Source: Corynebacterium minutissimum (GTDB lineage Bacteria; Actinomycetota; Actinomycetes; Mycobacteriales; Mycobacteriaceae). Taken from it: a stretch of 64,000 nucleotides of DNA. Positions 9,405 through 20,086 of this stretch are shown one piece after another. Positions within the stretch are counted from its first letter, which is position 1. Every line of letters begins with the position of its first letter. The position numbers and the translations under genes were made by a program. The notes beneath the pieces were generated by a model, which worked only from the letters and a program-made list of their open reading frames with translations, ran no database searches and had not been told where the DNA came from. The stretch lies in assembly GCF_000988205.1 (NCBI RefSeq), contig NZ_LAYQ01000001.1, positions 333,416 through 397,415 of the forward strand, in the 5' to 3' direction.

Positions 9405-10535
9405 GTGAATATTCCGGAAGAGAACTTCGCCCGCTCGCCCGAGCCCACGCTGGGTGTTGAGTGGGAAGTTGCCCTCGTTGATCCAGCGACCTGGGATCTC
9501 GTGCCACGCGGCGCTGAACTCATCGATCGCGTGCACGCCGCTCATCCCGACATCCACCTGGAAAAGGAATTCCTCCAAAACACGGTGGAGCTGGTGACCG
9601 GGGTGTGCCGGACGGTGCCGGAGGCGATGGGGGACCTGTGGGCGTCGCTCAGCGCAGTGCGTGAGGCGGCCGACTCCTTGGGCGTGCGTCTGTGGGCCTC
9701 GGGCGGGCACCCTTTTACGGACTTCCGGCAAAACCCCGTCTCCAACAAGGAGAGCTACTCCGAAATCATCAACCGCACCCAGTATTGGGGGCAGCAGATG
9801 CTGCTGTGGGGCACCCACGTGCACGTCGGCATCAGCCACGAGGAGCGCGTGTGGCCCATCATTAATGCGCTGATGACGAAGTACCCTCATCTGCTGGCTA
9901 TTTCCGCCTGCTCGCCGGGGTGGGAGGGGCTCGATACCGGCTATGCCTCCAACCGCACGATGCTCTACCAGCAGCTGCCCACCGCGGGCATGCCCTACCA
10001 GTTTGAAAACTGGGAGCAGTGGAAGTCCTACATGCGGGACCAGGCCATTTCGGGCGTCATCAACCACACGGGCTCGATGCACTTCGACGTCCGCCCGGCC
10101 TCCAAGTGGGGCACGGTGGAGGTGCGCATTTCCGACGCCGCCTCCAACCTCCGCGAGCTCTCCGCCATCGTGGCGCTGACACACTGCCTCGTGGTGCACT
10201 ATGACCGCATGATCGACGCCGGCGAAACGCTGCCCACGCTGCAGCCGTGGCACGTGGCGGAGAACAAGTGGCGCGGCGCGCGCTATGGCATGGACGCGCT
10301 GGTCATCACCTCGCGCGAGACCGATGAGCGCTGGATCAAGGATGAGCTGGCGGATCTCTTGGTGGAGCTGGCTCCGCTCTCGGAAGAGCTGGGCTGCGCC
10401 CGAGAGCTGCAGCTAGTGCAGGAGATCATCGATGGCGGGGCGGGTTATGAGCGCCAGCGCCGCTTGTACCAGGAGACCGGCAGCTGGCAGAAGGTGGTTG
10501 AGGCCACTGCGGATGAGATGGAGCGGCTGGCGTAA
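9405..10535 (+). CDS. Carboxylate-amine ligase, YbdK/GCS2 family
   Basis: A 376-residue ATP-dependent ligase of the glutamate-cysteine ligase type 2 family. Family features are the N-terminal [24 protein letters not shown] with its metal-binding histidines, and [20 protein letters not shown]. Such enzymes join the gamma-carboxyl of glutamate to an amine; the true substrate in corynebacteria, which use mycothiol rather than glutathione, is uncertain. The start is the GTG at 9405. Synteny resembles Rv0433 downstream of Rv0431. It ends just before the palindromic repeats at 10538. Confidence 0.85.
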   Translation: MNIPEENFARSPEPTLGVEWEVALVDPATWDLVPRGAELIDRVHAAHPDIHLEKEFLQNTVELVTGVCRTVPEAMGDLWASLSAVREAADSLGVRLWASGGHPFTDFRQNPVSNKESYSEIINRTQYWGQQMLLWGTHVHVGISHEERVWPIINALMTKYPHLLAISACSPGWEGLDTGYASNRTMLYQQLPTAGMPYQFENWEQWKSYMRDQAISGVINHTGSMHFDVRPASKWGTVEVRISDAASNLRELSAIVALTHCLVVHYDRMIDAGETLPTLQPWHVAENKWRGARYGMDALVITSRETDERWIKDELADLLVELAPLSEELGCARELQLVQEIIDGGAGYERQRRLYQETGSWQKVVEATADEMERLA

Positions 10536-10537
10536 GT

Positions 10538-10695
10538 ACCGAACGATCAATTAAGGCCCGAAAATTGGGGGTTTCAGGGGCTTAATTGATCGAAACGTCC
10601 CAACTGGGAAGCTGCCTCAGCTCAAAGGCGACGTTTCGATCAAATAGCCCCGCAAAACCGCCTTGGTTTTAGCCCTTAATTGATCGAAACGTCCC
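10538..10695. repeat. Two units of an interspersed palindromic repeat
   Basis: Two imperfect palindromes, 10538-10601 and 10629-10695, share arms close to GACGTTTCGATCAATTAAGG and its complement around a loop of about 20 bases. In the second, inner AAAACC/GGTTTT segments extend the pairing. The same unit recurs at 25014-25077 and 39648-39816. Here it lies between two convergent genes and could also act as a bidirectional terminator. Confidence 0.8.
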
Positions 10696-10696
10696 C

Positions 10697-11920
10697 CTAG
10701 CTCTCCGCCACCGCGCGCTTGCGCGGCGCAATGAAGCCCCACACGGCGTAGACCACGATGAAAGCTAGGCAGGACAGCGTCCACAGCGAGGTTGCCCACG
10801 GCTGGAAGGATTCGATTGCGTCGAGGTTGGCCGAGGACATGGTGAACCACACGGGCACTGACATGAAGGGCAGCGAAAGCACGAACAAGGCCGCCACGGA
10901 GGCAAGCCCCGCGAGCTGCTCACCGCCCTTGCCGGACACACGCGAGCTCACCGCCTGGTTAACCGAGACGAAGACCATGACGATGAAGGGGATGGTCCAC
11001 ACGAAGTGGTGGTACCACGAGAAGGGGGAGACCAAGCAGGTGCTCAGGCCCGTCAGCGCGAACGCTGCCGAGCGGTTGCCGCGCAGGTAGGCGGTGCGCA
11101 GCGCTAGGCAGGTCAGCGCGAACACCACGATGACCGCTAGGATCCACCAGATGCCGCCGTCGATGCCGAGCTCGCGGAACATGAGCGAGCGCAGCGACTT
11201 TGCCCCGGGGTTGGCATGCTCGCCCACACGCGAGGAGTTGAACATGGCATCGGTCCAGAACACCATCGCATCAGGCACGAAGAGGAATCCGAGCAGCACC
11301 GTGACCAGGAAAGTGATCACCGCACCCGCGGCGGCCCACCAGCGCTTCTCAAAGAGCAGTGCTAGGCCCATGTACGCCGGGGTCAGCTTGATTCCGGCTG
11401 CCAGGCCGATGCCCACGCCCGGCAGGCGGCGCTTGATCGGCAGGAAGTCAAAGGCCACGAGCAGCATGAGGAAGACGTTGACCTGCCCGTAGTACAGCGA
11501 CCCGTGCATCGTCTCATTCGCCGGGGTCAGCGCGGTCAGCAGCACCGCGATGAGGACGGCCGCCGGGGTCATCTTCACGCCCCGCTCGCGGAAGACCATG
11601 ACGATGATGGTCAGCACAGCCAAGAACATGAGCGAAGGCCAGATAATGGTCAGCGCGTCCTTGCTAAAGAACGGCAAGACTTTGAACAGCAGGCCCGCAA
11701 AGGGTGGGTAAGTGAAGGGGAATTCAAAGATATAGGGGGCGTCGTAGAGCAGGCCACCGGCGTTGAGATCTTCGCCAGCCATGCGGTAGATGGCGAGGTC
11801 AAAGGGGAGGATGAAGGTAAAGGCCTTGTGGCCATCGAACTGGATGATCTTGTACACCATCACTGCGATGCCCAGTGCGAGGACAGCACACATCGTTGGT
11901 ACGCCTTGCAGCTTCTTCAC
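10697..11920 (-). CDS. GT87 family polyprenol-phosphate-sugar glycosyltransferase
   Basis: A 407-residue integral membrane protein with about ten hydrophobic helices. The early loop LPFDLAIYRMAGEDLNAGG carries the Asp expected of GT-C enzymes, followed by FPFTYPPFAGLLF and GLAAGIKLTPAYMGL, all typical of GT87 mannosyl- and arabinofuranosyltransferases. Such enzymes add sugars from decaprenyl-phosphate donors to lipomannan or arabinogalactan on the outer face of the membrane. Whether this one is MptC-, AftC- or PimE-like cannot be settled by eye. The start is a GTG at 11920, 89 bases downstream of mnhG on the same strand. Confidence 0.82.
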   Translation of the reverse strand: MKKLQGVPTMCAVLALGIAVMVYKIIQFDGHKAFTFILPFDLAIYRMAGEDLNAGGLLYDAPYIFEFPFTYPPFAGLLFKVLPFFSKDALTIIWPSLMFLAVLTIIVMVFRERGVKMTPAAVLIAVLLTALTPANETMHGSLYYGQVNVFLMLLVAFDFLPIKRRLPGVGIGLAAGIKLTPAYMGLALLFEKRWWAAAGAVITFLVTVLLGFLFVPDAMVFWTDAMFNSSRVGEHANPGAKSLRSLMFRELGIDGGIWWILAVIVVFALTCLALRTAYLRGNRSAAFALTGLSTCLVSPFSWYHHFVWTIPFIVMVFVSVNQAVSSRVSGKGGEQLAGLASVAALFVLSLPFMSVPVWFTMSSANLDAIESFQPWATSLWTLSCLAFIVVYAVWGFIAPRKRAVAES

Positions 11921-12008
11921 GTCGACTCTCCTCGCCTGACCACCTATTAGTGCCTTTTGCAGCCTATATTATTGTCCCCGCATTTCCCGGCAGAAAGGTA
12001 CCGTGTCC

Positions 12009-12388
12009 TTACTTTCGGCGCATCGAACGCGCGGCCGGGCTCTCGTTGCGTGTCATCGATTCCGGGGGACCGTACAGGCCCTCGCGGCGGGCGATACGCG
12101 TGGTTCTCTGCGCGGTCACCGGGCTGGTGATCATGGCGAAGAGAACGAGCAAGACGAGGATTCCCAGGTCGCCCCTCTCGGCCACGCTGAAGTCCTCGGA
12201 GCCCGTCACCTTGATGATCGCGCCCACGATGGTGAAGATCAGCCTGTGGTCTGTGGTTTGGCGATGGCATGCACGCGCGCCATCGTGTCCTTAAAGCGCG
12301 CCACGCCAATCGATGCCGCCAAGATGAGGATGGAGCCGACGAGGATGAGGATGATGGAGAGGACATCGGCAATCAGTACGTAACTCAT
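12009..12388 (-). CDS. mnhG: Na+/H+ antiporter subunit MnhG (frameshifted here)
   Basis: Read across one frameshift this encodes about 126 residues with the three hydrophobic helices of MnhG/MrpG: SYVLIADVLSIILILVG, then ASIGVARFKDTMARVHAIAK, then a second half starting VGAIIKVTGSEDFS and LVLLVLFAMITSPVTA. The first half ends at an in-frame TGA after PQTTG. Restoring one G at about 12242 (GGC CTG ATC on the coding strand) rejoins the halves as TTGLIFTIVG. The start overlaps the mnhF stop (ATGA). I consider the break a sequencing error; see the finding on deletions. Confidence 0.82.
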
Positions 12389-12657
12389 GAATCCCTCTTC
12401 CTAAAGCGGGTGACAGAGACCGTGGAGATGAAGCCGAGGAGCGCCACGACGATCATCGCGTTGGAGACCGTCGTGTCCAAAGTCCAGCAGATATAGGTGG
12501 CCAGGGCGCATTGGAACATGGCCACGAGTCCGTCCATAGCGATGAGGCGGTCGAGCGAGTTGGGGCCGATGACGATGCGCCACGTGGTGATGAGGAAAGC
12601 CACCACGAGGAAGCCGGCGGCCACGGTGAGCAGGATGTTATACAGGTCCGTATCCAT
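12385..12657 (-). CDS. mnhF: Na+/H+ antiporter subunit MnhF
   Basis: A 90-residue protein with three membrane helices and the conserved centre RIVIGPNSLDRLIAMD, the hallmark of MnhF/MrpF. It is one of the small subunits of the multi-gene Mrp antiporter, which exports Na+ in exchange for H+ and supports pH and salt tolerance. The start abuts the mnhE stop (one-base overlap) and the stop overlaps mnhG (ATGA), so it lies inside a tightly coupled operon. Confidence 0.9.
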   Translation of the reverse strand: MDTDLYNILLTVAAGFLVVAFLITTWRIVIGPNSLDRLIAMDGLVAMFQCALATYICWTLDTTVSNAMIVVALLGFISTVSVTRFRKRDS

Positions 12658-13175
12658 CAGGGGTGGCTCCTTTCAAAGATGGCAATCATGTCGGCCTCGA
12701 GCTTGCGTACGGCCGCGATTTCGCGCTCCAGATCCTCCTCGGAATCGGCGTTCAGCAGGTGGATGGTCAACATGCGGTTGGCAATGTCGATATCGGAGAC
12801 CGTGCCGCCGGGCTGCAGGTTATACAGGCTGACCGCCAGCGAGAGAACGAACTCGTTCTCCACTCGCATCGGCAGCTTCACAATCGCCGTCTTCGGCACC
12901 GGCTGCGGGCGCACCGCCAGCCAGCCGACCATGATGGAGGCCTCCATCAGCTCCACAAACCACTGCGCCATGAAGACGATCAGTTTGCCCCAGCTCACCG
13001 AAATCCCCGCCACGGGCATGGCCGGCAGGGGCAGCGCAAAGACGATGAAGAGGCTGACGAGCAGGCCACCCACCAGGTTCGCTACGGTGACTTCGCCCAT
13101 GAGCATGCACCACATGACGACGATCCACACCATGAACCATGGCCGGAAGCGGTGCTTAATACCGGAGAATCTCAT
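12657..13175 (-). CDS. mnhE: Na+/H+ antiporter subunit MnhE
   Basis: A 172-residue protein with N-terminal membrane helices (WMVWIVVMWCMLMGEVTVAN) and a C-terminal cytoplasmic part containing VGWLAVRPQPVPKTAIVKLP and VSDIDIANRMLTIHLLNAD, matching MnhE/MrpE. It overlaps the mnhD stop by four bases and the mnhF start by one, so all are translated as a set. Part of the membrane-bound Mrp complex. Confidence 0.9.
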   Translation of the reverse strand: MRFSGIKHRFRPWFMVWIVVMWCMLMGEVTVANLVGGLLVSLFIVFALPLPAMPVAGISVSWGKLIVFMAQWFVELMEASIMVGWLAVRPQPVPKTAIVKLPMRVENEFVLSLAVSLYNLQPGGTVSDIDIANRMLTIHLLNADSEEDLEREIAAVRKLEADMIAIFERSHP

Positions 13176-14966
13176 CGCGACACCTCCTTTTCATCATCGT
13201 CCACGGTCGTGGGGAGTGTAGCCGTCGTGCTTGGCGACGTCCTCGTGGTCGGCGCCACCGGTTCCGGATCCGGGAGGGGCTGGCTCCGGTTCTTTCGCGA
13301 ATCCGCGCCCTCCTCGTAGCGCTCAGCAGGGTCTAAGTGGCGCGTCGGGTCCTCGGCGGAGTCACCCAGGACGGCATAACGGTAGATGGAATCATCCTGC
13401 GCCGAGGTGGCCGCGCGGGTGGTGACACCAGAGATGGGGCCCGCCAGGAAGGACATCGATACAGAGGCGATGACGAGCAGGGAGGTCGACGCCAGCATGC
13501 CGAAGGGCACGCGGCCGACGTCATCGCGCTCCTCCAACTCGACGTACTCGGTGACTTCTCCCAGTGGGGAAGGCCGCACCATAGCGAGGTTGCCCTCGGG
13601 AGCATCGCCGCGGTCGCGCAGGAAACCTTTGGTCCACACGAGGATCATGACGTAGAGGGTCAGCAGGGAGGTGACCACCGCGCCGCCGATGAGGACCCAG
13701 GACAGCCAGGAACCTTCATTCGCACCGGCTTGGAGCAGCATGATCTTGCCCAGGAATCCGGAGAAGGGCGGGATACCGCCCAGGTTCATGGCCGGGATGA
13801 AGTACAAGATGGCGATGAGCGGCGCGGTGTAGATCAGGGAGCCCAAACGTCGCAGCGAGGAGGTGCCGGCTTGGCGCTCGATGAGGCCCACCACCAGGAA
13901 CAGCGCGGTCTGCACCAGAATGTGGTGCACCGCGTAGAAGATGGCGCCCGACAGGCCCTGCGCGGTTCCGAGGCAACGCCGAAGATCATATAGCCGATAT
14001 GGCTGACCAGTGTGAAGGACAGCAATCGCTTGATATCCGATTGGGCGATAGCGCCCAAAATACCCACGAGCATCGTAGCCAGTGCGACCCACATGAGAAG
14101 GACGTCCAGCCCGCCATCAGTAAAGATCGAGGTGCGCGCGCGGATGATGGCGTAGACACCAACCTTGGTGAGCAGGCCCGCGAAGACGGCAGTGACCAGC
14201 GAGGGGGCGGTGGGGTAGGAGTCCGGCAGCCAGGCATCCAGCGGGAAGACGGCCGCCTTAATTCCGAAGGCGATGAGCAGCACGGAGAACACCGCGGTGC
14301 GGGTACCGCGGGGATATCTTCCATCCGGATGCCAATTTGGGCCATGTTCATCGTGCCCACAGTGGCGTAGACATAGGCCAAAGCCAGCACGAAGATGAGC
14401 GAGGACGCCATGGAGACCATGACGTAGCCCACGCCGGCCCGCACGCGCGCCGGTGAGGCGCCGAGGGTGAGCAAAACGTAGGAGGCCACGAGGAAGATCT
14501 CGAAGCCCACGTAGAGGTTGAACAAGTCACCGGCCAGGAAGGACACGTTCACGCCCATGGTCAGCAGCATGTAGGTGGGCAGGAAAGCCGCCACCGGCTC
14601 GTCCTTCGTGCCGTCGCGCACGCCCTGTGCGATCGCGTACCACATGACGGAGAAGAGGACGATGGAGGAGGTAAAGAGCATGACCGTGGACAAACGGTCC
14701 GCCACCAACGTGATGCCCACCGGCGCGTCCCAGCCGCCCACCTGAAGGGTTTGAATGCCGGTGGTATCCGCGATGGCAATCAGAGCGGCATTCACCACGG
14801 CGAGCGTGAGTAGCGAGAAGAAAGCGATGCGGCGCTGCGCATTGGTATTGCGAGCAAAGAGCATCGCCAGCGCAGCAGCCAAGGCCGGGATGATGATCGG
14901 CAGGGGGATCAGGTAGCTGATATACGGCAGCAACAGATCCACTAGGGGCGAGATGGTCTCACTCAT
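13172..14966 (-). CDS. mnhD: Na+/H+ antiporter subunit MnhD (two frameshifts here)
   Basis: A NuoN/MrpD-like proton-pumping subunit of about 598 residues once two one-base gaps are bridged. The first part (from [15 protein letters not shown] to RMEDIP) is in one frame, the middle ([20 protein letters not shown] to IGYMIFGVA) in a second, and the rest ([20 protein letters not shown] onward) in a third. Restoring one C in the coding-strand run at about 14310 gives [12 protein letters not shown], and one at about 13972 gives GVALGTAQG. The protein ends in a charged, Pro-rich tail of about 60 residues after the last helix, longer than usual. The missing bases are probably sequencing errors. Confidence 0.85.
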
Positions 14967-15459
14967 CGGTCGCCTCCTTCACGGGAGCCTCGAAGAACTC
15001 GGGGCCAAACTTATCGCCTTCCTTGGTGGTGCGGCCGGTGGTCGGGTCATTAGACGCGTCGTGGTCAGGTGCGGCTGAAGCATTGCCCGGGCGCGAGGCA
15101 ATCGCCGCGATAGCGGCGTCCTCGGTGTCGTCCTCAATCACGTCCGCGGAGCGGTAGCGGTATTGGCGGTAAGCCAAGGTGAGGATGAAGCCGGTCAGCG
15201 CCATCGAAATGACGATGGCCGTGAGGATCATCGCCTGGGCCAGCGGATCGGCGATCTGATCGCCGTAGGGGAGGGAGTTCCGGCCGTCGATAGGCGGCGA
15301 GCCGGCTTGGCCGCCAGCCATGAGCATGAAGAGGTTCGCGCCGTTGCCCAGCAGCAAGATGCCGAGCAGCATTTTGGTCATCGCGCGGTCGAGCAACAGG
15401 TAGACTCCGGTGCCGCAGAGCACGCCCGCAGCGAGCAGGAGCATGAGATTGGCATCCAT
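14959..15459 (-). CDS. mnhC: Na+/H+ antiporter subunit MnhC
   Basis: A 166-residue NuoK-like subunit with three helices: LMLLLAAGVLCGTGVYLLL, then MLLGILLLGNGANLFMLMAG, then PLAQAMILTAIVISMALTGF. A hydrophilic C-terminal extension of about 50 residues is rich in Asp, Glu and Thr, so the protein is longer than the usual 110-120 residues. Its start overlaps the mnhA stop by one base (TAATG) and its end overlaps mnhD by eight bases. Component of the Mrp antiporter membrane arm. Confidence 0.9.
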   Translation of the reverse strand: MDANLMLLLAAGVLCGTGVYLLLDRAMTKMLLGILLLGNGANLFMLMAGGQAGSPPIDGRNSLPYGDQIADPLAQAMILTAIVISMALTGFILTLAYRQYRYRSADVIEDDTEDAAIAAIASRPGNASAAPDHDASNDPTTGRTTKEGDKFGPEFFEAPVKEATDE

Positions 15460-18373
15460 TAGGCGTGTCCTTTCTCTGCCGTGGCAGCGGTTTCTTTTGC
15501 TTGTGTGCGGCGCGCCAGGGAGCGTGCGCGATCGCGGGCGCGTTGCTTACGCATCTCTTCTTCCTCATCGAGCTTCGCGCCCAAGGAGGACAGCACGTAG
15601 AGCGTGAGGCCAATGACGATGAGGTAGACGCCGGCGTCGAAAATCAGCGCGGACGGCAGCGACACATCACCGATGAGCGGTATGCCTACCTTCGTGTACC
15701 CAGAGGTCAGCGGCGGGTAGCCCAAGAGCATCGGGGTAATAACGGCGCTGAGGGAGAGCAGCAGGCCTACCGCCATGGTGCGGCCGCCGTCGAGAGGCAG
15801 CGCCTCTTCGAGCTCCTCGCGGCCGCCAGCCAGGTAGCGCAGGATCAGCGCGAGAGCGGCGACGAGGCCACCGGCAAAACCGCCGCCAGGGGCGTTGTGG
15901 CCACCGAAGAAGAAGTACAGGGACAGCACCATCATCGAGGGGAAGAGGATGCGGGTGCTCACGTCCACCATGAGCGAGCGGTTGAGCGCCTTTTCGGATT
16001 CCACGCCCGCGGCCAGCCAGCGGCGGCCGGTGACCTTCAAGGTCGGGCGGCGGGAGGCACGGGTGAAGCTCTGCGTGCGGAAAATCAGCGAGGCAATACC
16101 CGTTGCGGCAATGACGAGCACCGTGATCTCGCCGAAGGTATCCCACGCGCGCAGGTCCACGAGCAGGACGTTGACCGTGTTGGCGCCGTGGCCGATCTCC
16201 TTGGCCAGCTCCGGCATGTATTGCGAGATGGGCTCCTCGCGCCGAGCGTTGATGGCAAACATGCCCACCACGGTGACGGCGAGGCCAACGCCTACCGCGA
16301 GCCAGGCGCGCAGGCGGCCGGTCTTGGGGTCCTGCTTCCACTCGGTATTAGCCGGCATACGGCGCAGCACCAGCATGAAGAGCACCATGATAATGGTTTC
16401 CACGAGAAGCTGCGTCAGCGCCAAGTCCGGAGCGCCCTGCAGCGCAAAGATGAAGGACAAGGCGTAGCCGGTCACACCCACCAGGATGACCCCGGAGAGG
16501 CGGTTATCCAGCACCGTGGCGGCCACGGCGGCGATGATGATGATCACCGCGGCGATGGCCTGCCAGGGGTTTTCGGCCACGATCATGCGCACGTTGGTGA
16601 GATCGCCGCGGATGAGCATGACGATGGGCAGCACCATGAGCGTGGCGAAGATGACCGTGAGGTTGTATTGCAGCGAACCGCGTTGCGTGGAGGCGGTAAT
16701 GCGCAGGGAGAGCTGGCGCAGGGAGTTGATGATGGCGTCGTAAGCATCGTCGGCAGAGCCAATGCGGGGTAGGTGAATTGGGCCTTGGTGAGCGCCTGGC
16801 GCTGCCAGTGGAGGAGGGAACCCGCAGCGATAATGATCACGGAGAGCAGCAGCGGGATGGTCCAGCCATGCCACAGGGCGAGCTCGGAGGCGTCCTGCGC
16901 CCCAAAGGTGTTGTCCAAGTGCTGCGTGATGCCGTGGGAGAGCGGCAGCGGCAGCAGACCGAAGAAGATGGTGAGCAGGGTCAGCACTGCCGGTGGGATC
17001 CACAGGAAGGGGCCGATGTGGTGCATGTTTGCTACCGCCTCAGAGGGCTCGTCCTGCCCCTTGGAGGAGAAGGCTCCCCACAAGAAGCGCAGCGCGTAGG
17101 CCATCGTCAGCGCGGAACCGACGACGACGGTGACGAGCAGCATGTTGCGCGGCATGCCGACGAGTAGCTCCTCGCCCATGATGGCCTCGAGCGTGGCTTC
17201 CTTGGACACGAAGCCCAGCAGGGGCGGGATACCGGCCATGGACATCGCGGGGAGGATGGCCAGGACGTACAGCGCGGGATTCTTCTTGCCCAGGCCCGCA
17301 AGCTTGTCGATGTCCCTGGTTCCCGTCGAATGGTCGATAGCGCCGACGATCATGAAGAGCGCGGCCTTGAAGAGGGAGTGCGCGACGGTCAGCGCCAGTC
17401 CTGCCTGCATCGCCTCGCGGGAGCCAATGGCGATGATGGCGGTAATAAAGCCCAGCTGCGAGACGGTGCCGTAGGCCAGGATGAGCTTCAGGTCACGCTG
17501 CTTGAGCGCCATCCAGCCGCCGAGCAGCATGGTGAAAGCACCCAAGGGGAGGACCACGAGGTGCCAAGTGGGGATGTCATGCACCGAGGGGGCAAGGCGT
17601 GCGACGAGATAGATGCCGGCCTTCACCATGGCCGCGGAGTGCAGGTAGGCCGAGACCGGGGTCGGTGCGGCCATGGCACCGGGCAGCCAGAAGTGGGCTG
17701 GGGCGATGGCGGACTTGGAAAGCGCACCACAGAGAATGAGCACGATAGCCACGGTGAGGTAGGGCGTGTTGGCGAGGTCCTCGGTGGCGGCGATACTGCT
17801 GAAAGACCACGCGCCGGTCTGGCGGCCGAGGAGGGTAATACCCACCAGCATGGCGAGACCGCCCAGGACGGTGACCATGAGCGCCTGCTGCGCTGATCGA
17901 CGCGACGAGGCTCGCTCGCCGTAATAGCTCACCAAGAGGAAAGACAGCAGGGAGGTGATTTCCCAGAAGACGTAGAGCAGCAGGAAATTATCGGAAATCA
18001 CCAGGCCATACATGGCCGTGGCAAAGCCCACCATTTGGCTGCTGAAGAGGGCGAGGCGCCGCCGGGAGTGGTCGAAATAGCCCCAGCAATAGAGCAGGAC
18101 CAGCGCGCCTACGCCCAAGATGATGAGGCTGAATAACGCGGAAAGCGCATCCATGCGGAAGCTGACATCGAGGTGCGCTGCTGGCATCCAGTTGAGGTCA
18201 TAGGCCAGCTGGTTGCCGTCGCGCAGCGTGCCATCGGTCAGCCGTTGGAGCACCCAGAAGAACCCAACCGCGGGCACTATTGCCAAGAGGCCGAAGGCAC
18301 GGCGGCCGAGATAGAAAATCAGGAAGGGAGCGGCGATGGTGGTTAGAACCAAGGCACAAAAGAGAGTGAGCAC
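15459..18373 (-). CDS. mnhA: Na+/H+ antiporter subunit MnhA-MnhB fusion (frameshifted here)
   Basis: The large NuoL-like subunit of about 971 residues. The N-terminal half carries the proton-channel core (LLSFLLVSYYGERASSRR, HFWLPGAMAAPTPVSAYLHS, AHSLFKAALFMIVGAID). The C-terminal part contains an MnhB-type domain (TRILFPSMMVLSLYFFFGGH, NAPGGGFAGGLVAALAL), so A and B are fused as usual in actinobacteria. One C is missing from a four-base run at about 16766-16769; restoring it reads FTYPRIGSADDAYDA and makes a single frame. The start is a GTG at 18373 after AAGGAAAGG. The 236 bases upstream are AT-rich and should hold the operon promoter. Confidence 0.87.
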
Positions 18374-18609
18374 GAGGTTGCGGTGGCGTCCTTTCCTTGT
18401 CGGGGGACTGGGCTAAACCCACCGCACTGGCGGGCGTCTACTAGTGCTCACGATACAGTCTGAAATCCCAATTTTCACATTTTCATTTCATACAGTTATA
18501 TATGCGTCTCCTGTTGGCGTTCTTCCACGTCGTCAGCGGCCCAGGTTGGAGGGGTACTGCGCCGCCCGCCCGGGATGCCCGGGCCACGGTGGGCAGCGCT
18601 GCGGTGCGC

Positions 18610-19977
18610 TTAGGCGAAGCGCTGCAGGAAGAGCGCCTCGGCGATGGCGATCTTTTCAATCTCGGTCGGGTCGACCGACTCGTTAGCGGAGTGGATGGTG
18701 CACTGCGGCTCCTCGACGCCGAAGAGTGCGATCTCCGCGTTCGGGTGCTTCTCCTGCAACTCCACGGTCAGCGGGATGGATCCGCCCATGCCCTGGGTGA
18801 TGGTCTCCCCACCGAATGCCTCGCCGAGGCACTCGCCGAGCAGAGCCACCGCGGGCTTTGCCGGGTCGGTCTCGAATCCCAGGTTGGCCTCCAGGATGGT
18901 GACCTCGATGTGTGCGCCCCACGGGACGTGCTTCTTCAGGTGCTCGGCCACGGCCTCCGCGGTGGCGCGGGGATCCATGGTGGCGGGGGTGCGCAGGTTG
19001 ATGTTGGCTTCTGCGGTGGCGGGCACGGCATTGACGGCCTCGGCCACCGGGGTGGAAGTAAAGCCGGTGATGGTCACTGCCGGGCGGGCCCAAATCATAT
19101 CCGCGATAGCGGTGGCACCGGCCGGGTCCTGCGCGCCCATGACCTCGGTGCCCTCGAGCATCTGGGCATCAGCGCGGAAGTTCTCCTCGCTGTAGGCGGT
19201 GTCCTGGCCCTCGGCTAGCGGCCAGGTGCCCTCGCAATCGACGCCGTCGATAGTCGTGCGGCCATACTCATCCGTCAGGGAATCTAGCGTGCGCATGAGC
19301 GCCTTGACGGCGTCGGGAGCCGCCCCGCCGAACTGGCCGGAGTGCACGGCCGAGTGGAGGGTGGAGACCTTGACGTTGATCTGCGAGCCGCCGCGCAGGG
19401 AGGTCGTCAGCGTCGGGACACCTACCTTGGCGTTGCCGGCATCGGCGATGAGGATCGCGTCGGCCGCGAAGAGCTCAGGGCGCTCCTCGATGAGTGCGGA
19501 CAGGCCCTCGCCGCCGCGTTCCTCGGAGCCCTCAATAAGCACGGTGAGGTTGAGGTCGGTTCCGCCGTTGGCGTCGAGCGCGCGCAGGGCCGCTAGGTGC
19601 ATGGCGACGTTGCCCTTGCAATCGGCGGCGCCGCGGCCGTACCAGCGGCCATCGCGCTCAGTCAGGGTGAAGGGATCGGACTCCCACGCGTCGGGGTTTC
19701 CGGCAGGAACCACGTCGTAGTGCGAGTAGAGTAGCACCGTCTTCGCGCCCTCCTTGCCGGGGCGCTTGGCGACGATCGCCGTGGAACCATCAGCGGTAGT
19801 GATGGCCTCGGGGGTGAAGTTGGCGTCGACAAGCGCGGCGTGGACCCACTCCGCCGCCTTCGCGGTCTGGTCCTCTAGACCCGGCTCATTGTGGACGGAA
19901 TTGAAGGAGACGAGCTCCTTGAGCTGGTTGAAAATAGTGTCGCGGTCATTGTTCACAAACTCAGAAATCTTGGTCAT
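18610..19977 (-). CDS. M20 family metallopeptidase (dipeptidase)
   Basis: A 455-residue zinc peptidase of the M20/M25 family. The metal and catalytic residues are visible: YSHYDVVPAG (His, Asp), GRGAADCKGNVAMH (Asp), LIEGSEERGGEGL (catalytic Glu, metal Glu) and ILIADAG (Asp). A dimerisation domain is inserted in the middle and GMGGSIPLT lies near the end. It probably hydrolyses dipeptides or N-acyl amino acids in the cytoplasm. The ATG at 19977 is preferred to one three codons upstream. It is divergent from the OPT peptide transporter gene over 109 bases, so peptide uptake and cleavage may be linked. Confidence 0.88.
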   Translation of the reverse strand: MTKISEFVNNDRDTIFNQLKELVSFNSVHNEPGLEDQTAKAAEWVHAALVDANFTPEAITTADGSTAIVAKRPGKEGAKTVLLYSHYDVVPAGNPDAWESDPFTLTERDGRWYGRGAADCKGNVAMHLAALRALDANGGTDLNLTVLIEGSEERGGEGLSALIEERPELFAADAILIADAGNAKVGVPTLTTSLRGGSQINVKVSTLHSAVHSGQFGGAAPDAVKALMRTLDSLTDEYGRTTIDGVDCEGTWPLAEGQDTAYSEENFRADAQMLEGTEVMGAQDPAGATAIADMIWARPAVTITGFTSTPVAEAVNAVPATAEANINLRTPATMDPRATAEAVAEHLKKHVPWGAHIEVTILEANLGFETDPAKPAVALLGECLGEAFGGETITQGMGGSIPLTVELQEKHPNAEIALFGVEEPQCTIHSANESVDPTEIEKIAIAEALFLQRFA

Positions 19978-20086
19978 GCACTCCAACCTACTCGGATCCT
20001 CAACTCGGCCTACCGGCCGCTAGGTAGTAACATATGCACGGTTCTAGTCCATATTGTTTATAAGTTCTTTTTAGAAAGGACCTGAC

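Noticed and set aside
10538-10695. CRISPR-like array
   Set aside because: Only two units, palindromic throughout, with no regular spacers and no cas genes in the window.
13834-14966. Programmed ribosomal frameshifting as the cause of the mnhD breaks
   Set aside because: No slippery heptamer followed by a structure, and the same one-base deficit recurs in unrelated genes, so missing bases are the simpler explanation.
18568-18584. GCCCGGGATGCCCGGGC palindrome downstream of the dipeptidase gene as a terminator
   Set aside because: The stem is only 7 bp, with a three-base loop and no T-tract on the minus strand; too weak to annotate.
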